A model generated the notes under the pieces. That model did not search any database and had not been told where the DNA came from. It saw nothing but the letters and a program-made list of their open reading frames with translations. This document shows, in pieces, positions 36,501-44,004 of a stretch of DNA of 44,982 bases (within the stretch, counting starts at the first letter, position 1; each line of letters starts with the position of its first letter). Source of the stretch: Candidatus Latescibacterota bacterium (GTDB lineage: Bacteria > Krumholzibacteriota > Krumholzibacteriia > WVZY01); assembly GCA_011772205.1 (NCBI GenBank), contig WVZY01000049.1, positions 20,630-65,611 of the forward strand, given 5' to 3'. A program made the position numbers and the translations under genes.

Positions 36501-37547
36501 CTTGCGCTTCTTCTCAGCCCCCACTGCACCCGGAATAATGGCTTCTTCGGTGCGCTGCATTTCATCGCGCCGCTCGCTCAGGGCTTCGCTCAAGCAAGTG
36601 ACCCGCTCGTTGAGATCCGCCCACAATTCTTTTTTGCCAATCATCCCGAGTGATTCGATGTAGCCCACGGCATACGCCCGCTCGAGCGGTGGCACCTCGC
36701 TGCTGACACGCGCAGCGAGCATCCGCCGAAATGCTTCGAACGCTTCGAGACGCGCCATGGGTTCTTTGCTCATGAGGGCCCGGACGTGCGGGTAGAGATC
36801 GGCGTGCTCGATCCGCTCTTCTTCGAACGTGACTTCATCATAGAGATGGGCTCGAAGCATGTCGTTTAGCGAACCGCCAAAAGGAGGACGTCCTTCGATG
36901 AGCCGGTAAAGAGAGACCCCGAGGCCGTAATAATCCACCGCCCGGGTCAGCCGCTCTTCGCCTTTGATGATCTCCGGGGCCATGTATTCGGGCGTTCCGG
37001 ACACGGGGGCTTTGCCGCCGGTATCCCTCCTGTAGCTCAAACCGAAATCAATGAGGAGCACCTGGGGTTTCTCGCCGCTTCCGTATGCGGTCGTCCGCCT
37101 GACGAGGATGTTATCGGGTTTTAGATCGAGATGAAGAAGGTTGTGCTCGTGGATAAACGCAAGCGCTTCGGTGATCTCGTAGAGAAGGAGACGGAGTTCG
37201 TCCTCGTGCTCATTATAATAGGCGTCGAGGGGATCGCCCTCGATGTACTCCATCACCATGTAGGGCGTGCCGTCATCGTTGATACCGTAGTCGTACATCC
37301 TGGGAAGGCTCGGATGACGGAGGTTTCTCAAGATTCTGAACTCGTCCTCGAAGTGCTCGACCGCCGTTTCGCTCTCGAGCCGGGCGGGTTTCAATACTTT
37401 AAGCGCCCGAATCTCTTCTTCACGCTGGTCGAGAACTTTATAAACAACGGCCACACCGCCTTCACCGAGTTTCTCAAGGATCTCGTAGCGGGGATGAAGG
37501 ATTGTTGATTGGGATTTATCTCGAGATTGTTGCGCGGAGCTATTCAT
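33546..37547 (-). CDS. Giant Ser/Thr protein kinase with P-loop NTPase and TPR tail
   Basis: The protein has 1333 residues. Residues about 20-290 are a Hanks-type kinase: Gly loop LGEGGVAVVYKV (28-38), Lys50 in ALKVLK, catalytic loop H139-L-D141-LKPDN146 (the usual Arg of HRD is Leu), D167FG, APE at 190-192. Residues about 385-650 form a STAND/AAA-like NTPase: Walker A GPTGSGKS near 391-398, Walker B MLIVDG near 470. Residues about 820-1320 are TPR-like helical repeats. There is no transmembrane helix. The layout is that of PknK-like kinases, where the NTPase-TPR part senses a ligand or partner and the kinase signals. The 5' part is GC-rich, while the TPR-coding part (about 33546-35050) is clearly AT-rich, as if it came from another source. 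The gene is divergent from a PAS-LuxR regulator. Confidence 0.92.
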   Translation of the reverse strand: MNSSAQQSRDKSQSTILHPRYEILEKLGEGGVAVVYKVLDQREEEIRALKVLKPARLESETAVEHFEDEFRILRNLRHPSLPRMYDYGINDDGTPYMVMEYIEGDPLDAYYNEHEDELRLLLYEITEALAFIHEHNLLHLDLKPDNILVRRTTAYGSGEKPQVLLIDFGLSYRRDTGGKAPVSGTPEYMAPEIIKGEERLTRAVDYYGLGVSLYRLIEGRPPFGGSLNDMLRAHLYDEVTFEEERIEHADLYPHVRALMSKEPMARLEAFEAFRRMLAARVSSEVPPLERAYAVGYIESLGMIGKKELWADLNERVTCLSEALSERRDEMQRTEEAIIPGAVGAEKKRKPVTSTTDLLEDIRKGIPARKAAPPSEAKGPITDQARTMVITGPTGSGKSYLADALKGECLMKGMGVWMLGEGGDYETLVSEDPYSKTTGGGPASQAIDPRAIIIDRFVRGWERLEEKGKTGGSMLIVDGYNRASKEEREFVEYVGKRLQIVTNEGREPGVFIMATGRSPRLRRDLKQILPKDEKLDTHLIPPTGKRDVEAILSDFHGRMSVIDDRKQLGVYLASYEGSSGSIAEALRQAVVRSELVREEGRWRFVWATQKARKLKLEKDAYYQLLLEELGEEDREVVNWLSCHRTPLPIREFLEISGLTEEVLRGSQERLKPYRLIETTKGKGETFIGIVSEAAADGLYRGIPRPDRNRIHKKYLAFLGDRLDSIEARKAVLARRARQRKKGKRKLFQSPFTPTEEAVIKEYGNFCELMAFHYGRVGMVRPSLLTRVKALKAMKQVKDIFGMRRLCEEGIAVAKKLRGKHWQPRKWHIERYFIKEWVEAEWRIQDFRAVINIAKENIVEKSKELPLSSLYKYGMALRWHGDFESCARLIERERKKREKKIIQRNSRILLVEVSSFHGKGLYTRSLKLLDKLIKNKNILSNNLICTAYVYYTLNYYRLGLQAKYHQQLNQLKQYAEKEGFYDELLLAHYHKIEEMFSNARYSDALKELRKSIQLANRMKMYHRLSAFYHQISGVYYEQGNYEHAIRFLDKAVKLASNLGLIKWAAESKLRMSFNFEKMGYWGNATSCADRVRNNSIKNSWQELRFFSVLQLFNLSIEAKNIAAHNYKKECARLSKNIEKKSDIALYQYLLGNYYHDRKMYDNAIRSYKNAKNLYLKSTYEDDSVRSELKIAYIYLEMAKYDQTIKLLSDIERRLKKMESPELLGIYLAIDLAYKYIRRFEKGRLIHVAKNCEKHFNLIRDVDTYLNLCSLLFRVYGRIGNMQKSIKYFELYHKKIRMIVNQLDNAGDAERLIEQSDYTRMKKEAMILMMRKAQMV

Positions 37548-38163
37548 GGGACTCTATGTATTTTGCAAGCGCTGACGCCGCATCGAGACGCTATTGTTGC
37601 ACGTGCCGGAACGCGATCGTTTCGATTGCCGAAGCACCCGAGCCGGACAGCTTATCGTAGCCGCTTCACGTACGCATTCCACTTCTATGCCCATTCTACA
37701 CCTGCGGTTGACATTTCAAAAGGGGTTTTCTGGAACCGATGGCGTTCAGCCGGTGGCGGCACGCCGGAATAAAGCACGCCAAAGAAGGCACTCTAAAAAA
37801 TCATTTGCGCACAATGAGAAGTTCATGTATACTGTTTCATTAGCACCGCTCCTTTGGGGAGGTAGCTGGTTACAGAAAAAAATCGAAAGATGCACCTTCA
37901 CCTGCGATGATCCTCACATGTTGGTGCCCGAATTGTAATTGAGCCCAGTTCGTTTCAGCAACGCGGAGACGAATATGAGCAACGGCTTTTGCTGGAGCGC
38001 TGACCTTGGGATGGCATCAATGCATCCCTCCGTTTTGTTGGCTCCGGGGATCCTACCAAAAAAATTCTCCCACAATAAAACATCGATGGCTCCGGAGGTT
38101 ACCAACGTCTCGCAAGACCGCTCAATGAATCGAAGCTTATATGGATAATTTCGACAAGAATCG
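37548..38163. other. Divergent intergenic region, kinase / PAS-LuxR
   Basis: About 615 bases hold no supported gene; the frames at 37509-37772 and 37594-37938 lack ribosome sites and motifs. Both flanking genes start outward from here, so promoters and perhaps shared control sites are expected, but none stands out. Confidence 0.35.
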
Positions 38164-39462
38164 ATGATGAGAACTCGAGATAACATGAAGCCTCAAGAGA
38201 AACACGCGCGAAAAAAGGCCGCTCGGCGCCGGCCGAGTGCAGTCAGGCAGCCAATCGGCTCCGAGGTAGGGGCCCCCTTTCGGGCATTGTTCGAGAACGC
38301 GTTCGATGCCGTTTTTGTCGTGGATTCTGAGTACAAGGTCCTTTTCTACAGCCCATCGGTCAAAGGAGTCCTGGGATACGCACCCGAGGAATTGATCGGA
38401 GAGAACAGCTTCGAACTCGTTCATCCAGACGATGTGAAAAAGGTCTCCAAGACACATCAGGCGGTCGTGAAGTCGGGGGGGCGTAGCCCGCGCGTGGAAT
38501 TCCGGCTCCGCCACAAGAACGGCTCATGGCGGACCGTTGAAGGGATCGCTCAAAACCTCCTCCACCATCCATCCGTCAAGGGCGTGGTTGTAAATTTTCA
38601 CGATATCACCGAACGCAAGCAAACGGAGGAGCTGCTGCAACGCGCTGAGGAGAAATACCGCAAAGCATTCGGCTCGAGCCCCGATTCGATCACAATCAGT
38701 CACCTCAGGACGGGACGCTTCCTCGATGTGAATAATGGATTCGAGCGCCTCACTGGATACTCCCGCAAGGAGGTCATCGGAAAGTCCGTATTCGAGATAA
38801 AGATGTGGAAGGACCGCGGGCAGCGAGCGGAACTGGAGAAGATCTTGAGCAAGGGGCGGCCGGTTCGTGACTTCGAGGGCGAATTCGTCATCAAGGGAGG
38901 AGCAATCCGCACGGCTTTGATTTCTGCGGAAATCATCGAGCTCGAGGGCGAGCCATTTATGCTTGGCATTGTCCGCGATATCACCGATCGCAAACGGATG
39001 GAAGAACAGCTGCGAAGGACCAGCGAACAACTCCGGCGCGACCATGAGGAACTGGCCGAGAAGAACATTGCCCTGAAGCACATTCTCGAGCATATGGAGG
39101 AGGACAGAACGGCGCACCAGCACAAGATAAGCGCCAGAGTCGAGAAACTATTCACACCGATTATCAAGAAGCTCAAAAGAAGCGGCGGCTATTTGAAACA
39201 AAAAGACATCAACGCGCTGGAGAGAGAGTTGGAGCACGTCATCGAAGAAGGTTTCGATCCGCTGGAGAGCGGCCTTTCCAAATTAACACCCAGAGAAAGC
39301 CACATCTGCGAGCTCATTAAAGGGGGGCTCACATCCAAGGAGATCGCTGCAGATCTGGGGATCTCTCTGCAAACTGTGCATAAGCACAGGAACTTGATCC
39401 GGCGTAAATTGAAGCTTGGCAACACCGATATAAACCTAATCACTTACCTCAGAAGCAGATAG
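38164..39462 (+). CDS. PAS-PAS-LuxR sensory transcription regulator
   Basis: The protein has 432 residues from ATG 38164 (ATG 38167 and 38185 are possible; no strong ribosome site). A basic N-terminus (KHARKKAARRRPSA) is followed by PAS 1 (about 36-155: ALFENAFDAVFVVDSEYK .. FHDITERK), PAS 2 (about 162-280: KAFGSSPDSITISHL .. VRDITDRKRME), a coiled coil (about 280-350), and a LuxR/GerE helix-turn-helix at the end (LTPRESHICELIKGG, then SKEIAADLGISLQTVHKHRN). There is no kinase or receiver domain, so ligand or redox state is sensed and DNA is bound by one polypeptide in the cytoplasm. The NarL-like regulator gene follows 330 bases downstream. Confidence 0.9.
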   Translation: MMRTRDNMKPQEKHARKKAARRRPSAVRQPIGSEVGAPFRALFENAFDAVFVVDSEYKVLFYSPSVKGVLGYAPEELIGENSFELVHPDDVKKVSKTHQAVVKSGGRSPRVEFRLRHKNGSWRTVEGIAQNLLHHPSVKGVVVNFHDITERKQTEELLQRAEEKYRKAFGSSPDSITISHLRTGRFLDVNNGFERLTGYSRKEVIGKSVFEIKMWKDRGQRAELEKILSKGRPVRDFEGEFVIKGGAIRTALISAEIIELEGEPFMLGIVRDITDRKRMEEQLRRTSEQLRRDHEELAEKNIALKHILEHMEEDRTAHQHKISARVEKLFTPIIKKLKRSGGYLKQKDINALERELEHVIEEGFDPLESGLSKLTPRESHICELIKGGLTSKEIAADLGISLQTVHKHRNLIRRKLKLGNTDINLITYLRSR

Positions 39463-39790
39463 CCAATTTCTACGGAATACCCATTCCATACCTACTAAAC
39501 CCACATTGAGTTTTTCGAAGGATCTTAGTCTCCTTGTGCGAGACTGGAAAGGGCTTGTAGGGACCTGGTTCGGGGGCTTTCCCGCTTTGCCCAGGCAACA
39601 GTCGACATAATCCCCCGGGGATATTCTTCGTGCGAGCTAAAGCCCCTGCCGTGTCCCTTTTCACAGGCCCTTTGAAGCAATCTGGGGAGATCGGATTGAA
39701 GATACATCATAATCTGAACATCGCCCTACCGCAGACTTCAACGTCCAATGCAATCCCATCCATAGAGTGTTCAACTGTCCAGGAGACACC
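39463..39790. other. Gene-free stretch between two regulators
   Basis: About 330 bases show no gene. The minus strand can pair CCTGG with CCAGG around GGGCAAAGCGGG..CCCCC (about 39563-39595), a modest hairpin of unknown meaning. The AGGAG ribosome site of the next gene lies at 39781-39785. Confidence 0.35.
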
Positions 39791-40444
39791 GTGACAGCGA
39801 GAATTCTCATTGCCCATGATCATACCATCCTCCGAGAGTGTCTTCGGGAGATGCTGCGCCGGCAACCGGCCATAGAGGTTGTCGGCGAAGCCTCCGACGG
39901 GCGCAGTGCCGTTAGCATGGCCTTGGAGCTGCAACCCGACCTGGTGATCATGGAGGCCGCCTTGCCGGAATTGAATGGTGTCGAGGCGACTCGTCAGATC
40001 ACATCCCATTCTTCCAACATCAAAGTTCTCGGCCTCTCTCTCTATTCGGGCAACCGACCGATAACGCAAATGCTCAATGCCGGGGCTTCCGCTTACCTCA
40101 CGAAAGAGTGTACCTGCGAGGAACTCCTTCGCGCCGTCGATCTCGTACTAACTAACCAGGTCTATTTGAGTTCCAGTGCCACTGACGAAGTGGTCAAAGG
40201 CTTCACGAGCCGACTCCCAACCACCGACCCCACCAAAAATCCCGTCCTCTCGCCCAAAGAACGAGAAGTCCTCCAGCTTCTCACCGAAGGCATGACCACC
40301 AACGAGATTGCAGGTGTCCTCAGTACCCAAGCGAAGACAGTGGAGACGTATCGCAAACAAATCATGGATAAGCTCGGTCTCCATTCCATCGCTGAACTCA
40401 CCAAGTATGCCATCCGGGAAGGCATCACCTTCCTCTCGCTTTGA
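39791..40444 (+). CDS. NarL/FixJ-type regulator with a Glu in place of the phospho-acceptor Asp
   Basis: The protein has 217 residues from GTG 39791, chosen for its AGGAG five bases upstream; an ATG at 39767 in frame lacks a site. Residues 1-120 are a receiver domain: ARILIAHDHTILRECLREML, then LQPDLVIMEAALPELNG, LGLSLYS and SAYLTKE. In NarL-family proteins the residue after VIM is the phosphorylated Asp; here it is Glu55, and the acidic pocket is AHDH rather than ADDH. The remaining Ser and Lys are kept. Residues about 150-217 are a LuxR helix-turn-helix (LSPKEREVLQLLTEGMTT, NEIAGVLSTQAKTVETYRK). It probably works without phosphorylation. No histidine kinase gene is nearby. Confidence 0.9.
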   Translation: MTARILIAHDHTILRECLREMLRRQPAIEVVGEASDGRSAVSMALELQPDLVIMEAALPELNGVEATRQITSHSSNIKVLGLSLYSGNRPITQMLNAGASAYLTKECTCEELLRAVDLVLTNQVYLSSSATDEVVKGFTSRLPTTDPTKNPVLSPKEREVLQLLTEGMTTNEIAGVLSTQAKTVETYRKQIMDKLGLHSIAELTKYAIREGITFLSL

Positions 40445-40891
40445 TTACCGGGCGTTAGTGGACAAGTCTGAACAGCCGGCCCTCGGATCACCTCTGCTCG
40501 CGCACTCGCTTGCTCTCGATGAGTTCAATAAAATGGTCGATCGATTGGGCCGCGTCGGGTGGTGGTTTCAGGCGCTGGCCGGTCTGGACGGCTGACGCTC
40601 AGATTACCTCTTCTCAAGCAAAGTGCTCCCCGGAAGGTCTGTGATATCCTCCCCTCTCAACTCTGCCCCTTTGGCACGCAAAATGTACCTGTTGCTGTCC
40701 GGCTACTATTATGAGGCCGAGGTGGCAACAATCTTGGCTTAAGTACGCCTGCACCCGTCTGGCTGCCATATTTTTGGCCAATTTCTCGCTTTGGCGCTCC
40801 GCAGCCCTGCCATCGCACATCTCGCTGGAAGATTCTGCAAGCCACCCGGTTGAGATAGATTCTTCAAATCATTCAGTGGGAGGAAATGATC
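40445..40891. other. Gene-free stretch
   Basis: About 445 bases show no supported gene on either strand. GGGAGG at 40879-40884 is the ribosome site of the GAF gene. No clear terminator for the regulator gene is seen. Confidence 0.35.
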
Positions 40892-41773
40892 ATGCAGGGC
40901 ACTGTATACACAGGCAGGAGCAAACGCCGGAATGCGCAAAGCGAAATCCTGGAAAGACAGCTGTCGAGAAACTGGTACTTGCTCGCGGGCGCCACGATAG
41001 CCAGCACGTGCGGGACGGCCATTGCTTTCTCCCCGCTACTAGGCGACCGATTCGCGAACATATGGCCGTGGGCCAACACGCACATTGTCCTTCTTGCCGG
41101 CCTTGCGGCCGCAGTCGTTCTCCTCATTGTGCACCTGACCGTCCAGCAGTGGAGGGTCACGGCGATGCGAGGGAACTTCGAGCAACTCGAGGCGACTACC
41201 GAAGAACGTGAGCAACAGAACCGCGCCCGTCTCCATGCGCTCCTCAACATCAGCCGGATGATGGGGGCGGTCAACGATCCGGAGAACGTCTTCAGCTCGA
41301 TTACCAGCACATGCAGGGAGATTTTCGAAAGCGACCAAGCTTCGCTGATGTTGCTCAACGAAACGAAAGACGAATTGCACACCCGCTCCTCAATGGGCCA
41401 TTTGAATACGGATGCTGTGGGAGGCGCCAAGCAGAAAGTGGGGGAGGGAATTGCCGGATGGGTGGCCCAGACGCAGCAGCCGCTCATTTTGGATCCCGAC
41501 ACGGATATGAGCCGGTACCCGGGTCTCGAGCTGAAGTCGGCCACCGTCACTGCGGCCATGGTAGTGCCGATACTTCTCAGAGGCGAACTGGTCGGCATCC
41601 TGAACATCAGCAGCAGAAAGCCCGAAGTCAGGTACACAGATGAAGATCTCCAGGCGCTCCAGGTGTTCGCAGAAAACGCAGGGACGGTCATCCGCCATTC
41701 GGAGCAGGCCGAATGGATGAGACGAATGATCGAGAAGCAGCGGGGCGAGAAATCCGGTGCGCCGTTGGGCTAG
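40892..41773 (+). CDS. Membrane-anchored GAF-domain sensor protein without output domain
   Basis: The protein has 293 residues from ATG 40892, eight bases after GGGAGG; ATG 40886 is also in frame but only two bases from the site. Two transmembrane helices lie at about 25-45 (WYLLAGATIASTCGTAIAF) and 65-85 (IVLLAGLAAAVVLLIVHL). A coiled coil (FEQLEATTEEREQQN) links to a GAF domain (about 115-275: LHALLNISRMMGAVNDPENV, VGEGIAGWVAQTQQPLIL, VVPILLRGELVGILNIS, YTDEDLQALQVFAENAG). No kinase, cyclase or HTH follows the GAF domain, so it must signal through a partner, perhaps the two regulators just upstream. Confidence 0.88.
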   Translation: MQGTVYTGRSKRRNAQSEILERQLSRNWYLLAGATIASTCGTAIAFSPLLGDRFANIWPWANTHIVLLAGLAAAVVLLIVHLTVQQWRVTAMRGNFEQLEATTEEREQQNRARLHALLNISRMMGAVNDPENVFSSITSTCREIFESDQASLMLLNETKDELHTRSSMGHLNTDAVGGAKQKVGEGIAGWVAQTQQPLILDPDTDMSRYPGLELKSATVTAAMVVPILLRGELVGILNISSRKPEVRYTDEDLQALQVFAENAGTVIRHSEQAEWMRRMIEKQRGEKSGAPLG

Positions 41774-41818
41774 TTCGGGGCTATCCCAGGCGGCTGTGTT
41801 CGTGATTACTCTCGTAGG

Positions 41819-42115
41819 CTAAGTCCGCTGTCGCTGCACCAGTACCATTTTCATCGTTTCCGTGAAGTTCTTCATCACAAGCCGGTAGAAATACACGCCG
41901 CTCGACACAGGATTGCCTGCCTCGCTCCATCCGTTCCAAGCCACAGCATACTCGCCTGGTTTCTTTTTTCATTCACCAGCATTTTTGCAAGCTGCCCCCC
42001 CAGCGTCGCGTATCTTCAGTGCTACATGCGTGTGTGCGAGCGCTGATAATTCCGCTTCCAAGTCTGGCTCTGCCAGCGGGGGATTAAAAACTTCCTCGAC
42101 CGCTGAAAAGCCATT
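41819..42115 (-). pseudogene. Remnant of a FlgD-like C-terminal sorting domain, frameshifted
   Basis: On the minus strand, from just after a TGA at 42116-42118, the frame reads VEEVFNPPLAEPDLEAEL, HVALKIRDAGGQLAKMLVNE, then must shift by one base in a run of six A (41966-41971) to read KPGEYAVAWNGWSEAGNPVS, SGVYFYRLVMKNFTETMKMV and a stop at 41819. This is the complete pattern of the sorting domain used by exported proteins of FCB-type bacteria, as in the gene at 3573. The body of the parent protein is absent. It is the decayed end of a lost secreted-protein gene. Confidence 0.7.
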
Positions 42116-42252
42116 TCAAACACCGCCCTGAAGCTATTTATGGCTATTGACTCGTGGGGTAGCCAGATTTTCAACCGTTGGAACGCCAGCGTATCGGAAA
42201 CGGCTTGCTGAAGTGCCGGGCCGCGATGGATGTGACCGGAGCGCGAAGCGGT

Positions 42253-43452
42253 TCACAGCAACTCGCCGATCTTCCCTGCGGCGACCCTTGCGCCGTCGAC
42301 CGAGATCGGAGGAAAGGTCACTTGTTTGTCCAGGTTGTTAATGATTGCGGTCGCCAGCGATTCAGGTGTGGTCGATGAGAGTGTCATCCTCACTCCCGCC
42401 CCAAGTCGTTTAAGGCGGCTCGCTACATGGATCTCTTGTTCTGAATGACCTTCAATCGGAAAGTACAGGAACGGACGTCGAAGAGCGGTCAATTCGAGAG
42501 TGATCGTGCTTCCCCCCTGGACCACTGCCAGATCGCTGGCAGCGAGGTGCTGGTAAAGGTTTGGCACGTACCCTCTCACCTCGACGCCGTTCGGGAGGTT
42601 GATTTTATCGGGATAGAGCCGCGGCCCACACACCAGGACCATTCGCAAGCCCGGCATTGTGTCGGCTGCTATAGGAAAAGCGTCTCCGCACAGGACGAGG
42701 AGGTCTTTTCCAATTGCCGTGCCACCGATAGAGCAGACAACGAGAGGGGACTCGTCGTATCCAAGCTTCGCTCGAATGGACGTCCGATCACGAAATTCCT
42801 CCGGATCAAAGGGAAAGATATAGCCAACGAACTCGCACACCGCCCTCGCCCATTCTCTGCGGCCGGGGAGGAGGAAGCCAAAGGGCTTGTCTGGAACATC
42901 TTCTTCCTCGCCTACAAAAAGGCTAAGGTCCACGAATTCAGCAGCCCGATCCATTCTCTCGGACCACTTCTTGTTCCAGAAGTAAACCCCCAGTCTCTCG
43001 AGCGGATTCCGAGTCATGGCGTCGAAACCGATGAAGTCGAAAATCATGACGAAGGGACATTTCTTTCGACTTGGATCTTTCTTGTAAGCAAGGACAACTT
43101 CGTAGGTCTCGTCTCCTATGATCAGGTCGTACTGCCCCGATTCAGTCACCGAGTCCACAACTTCGATGTTCCGAGACCATTTTCCCCTCACCCCGAAGGC
43201 GTATTTGATCAGGTTTAGGTGAGTTCCGTCCGCCAGGTTCTCCGCGATCACGTTCTCATCGACCAGCTCCGCCGACTCCGGCAGCAGATTTTCGCCTGCC
43301 TCCACGATGACCTGATTGGCGGGTGGCGCTGCCAGCCAGGAGATATCAAGATCTCCGAACCGACGTCTGAGCTCCCACGCGATGGCGAGGTCTCGAGAAA
43401 TATGGCCGAGTCCGAGGGACCCGCTGATGTAGAGAATCTTCTTTCGTGACAT
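42253..43452 (-). CDS. MurG-like (GT-B fold) glycosyltransferase
   Basis: The protein has 399 residues from ATG 43452, with GAGG nine bases upstream; an upstream in-frame extension to 43530 has no site. The N-terminus KKILYISGSLGLGHISRDLA has the Gly-rich loop of GT28-type enzymes. The C-terminal half carries VVCSIGGTAIGKDLLVLC, MVLVCGPRLY, HLAASDLAVVQGGSTITLEL and FLYFPIEGHSEQEIHVA, the nucleotide-sugar-binding pattern of the same group. Related proteins transfer a UDP-activated sugar to a lipid or small acceptor; the acceptor is not evident. MurG proper is about 360 residues and lies in the division cluster, so this is a paralogue with another substrate. Confidence 0.85.
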   Translation of the reverse strand: MSRKKILYISGSLGLGHISRDLAIAWELRRRFGDLDISWLAAPPANQVIVEAGENLLPESAELVDENVIAENLADGTHLNLIKYAFGVRGKWSRNIEVVDSVTESGQYDLIIGDETYEVVLAYKKDPSRKKCPFVMIFDFIGFDAMTRNPLERLGVYFWNKKWSERMDRAAEFVDLSLFVGEEEDVPDKPFGFLLPGRREWARAVCEFVGYIFPFDPEEFRDRTSIRAKLGYDESPLVVCSIGGTAIGKDLLVLCGDAFPIAADTMPGLRMVLVCGPRLYPDKINLPNGVEVRGYVPNLYQHLAASDLAVVQGGSTITLELTALRRPFLYFPIEGHSEQEIHVASRLKRLGAGVRMTLSSTTPESLATAIINNLDKQVTFPPISVDGARVAAGKIGELL

Positions 43453-44004
43453 CGATCTGTCCCTCGTTATTGTACCACGACCCGGAGCACCAACACCATG
43501 TCGGCCCCCGGTTCGGATACAGGCATACAAGAAGAGCCAGGTTGATCTTTCATAAACTTTCCTTGGGCGCTATCTCAAGCACGACACTGATAGTATCTTA
43601 CCTTTTACCAACATAGGGAGCCAGATTCTTTGGGGTGGGAACTGAGGCGCCGGCGGATAACGTGATCTCCCCTCTCTCCTCATTGCTTGAGCGGACTTTT
43701 TGTGCTAAAATTCAAGAGATTTGGGAAACCCCCGATTCCGTGATGTTCTCGGTTCCGAAGTGTGTGATGAACGGAGTCCGGTTTTTGGTTGGGAATAGTC
43801 CCAAAATGACCTCAGAGTCTCAGATTCTGAGCTTCGCTGGCTGATCCGGTTAACAAAAAATAGCCATCTGGGGTTCGGTTGTAACCCTTTTCCGAAAGTA
43901 GAGTGCCTCTTCTCGAAATCTCATTCGTTGGAAGGGCCATGGAACCCGAGTCTTGTTGGATCTCTACCTTGAGAAAGGCGGACGGAATTTTCAGGGGGGA
44001 CGGC
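43453..44004. other. Divergent intergenic region
   Basis: About 550 bases lie between the glycosyltransferase and the secreted protein gene. A 9-bp stem with one G-T pair, CTCAGAGTC-TCA-GATTCTGAG (43811-43831), is the only clear structure and has no T-tract. The small frames seen here lack ribosome sites. Confidence 0.4.

Noticed and set aside
39560-39600. A c-di-GMP riboswitch suggested by GGGCAAAGC
   Set aside because: The rest of the GEMM consensus (AAACC, GGACGCAAAGC and the flanking stems) is absent.
43635-43844. A small 69-residue protein ahead of the right-edge gene
   Set aside because: It has no ribosome site, no motif and composition like the flanking non-coding DNA.
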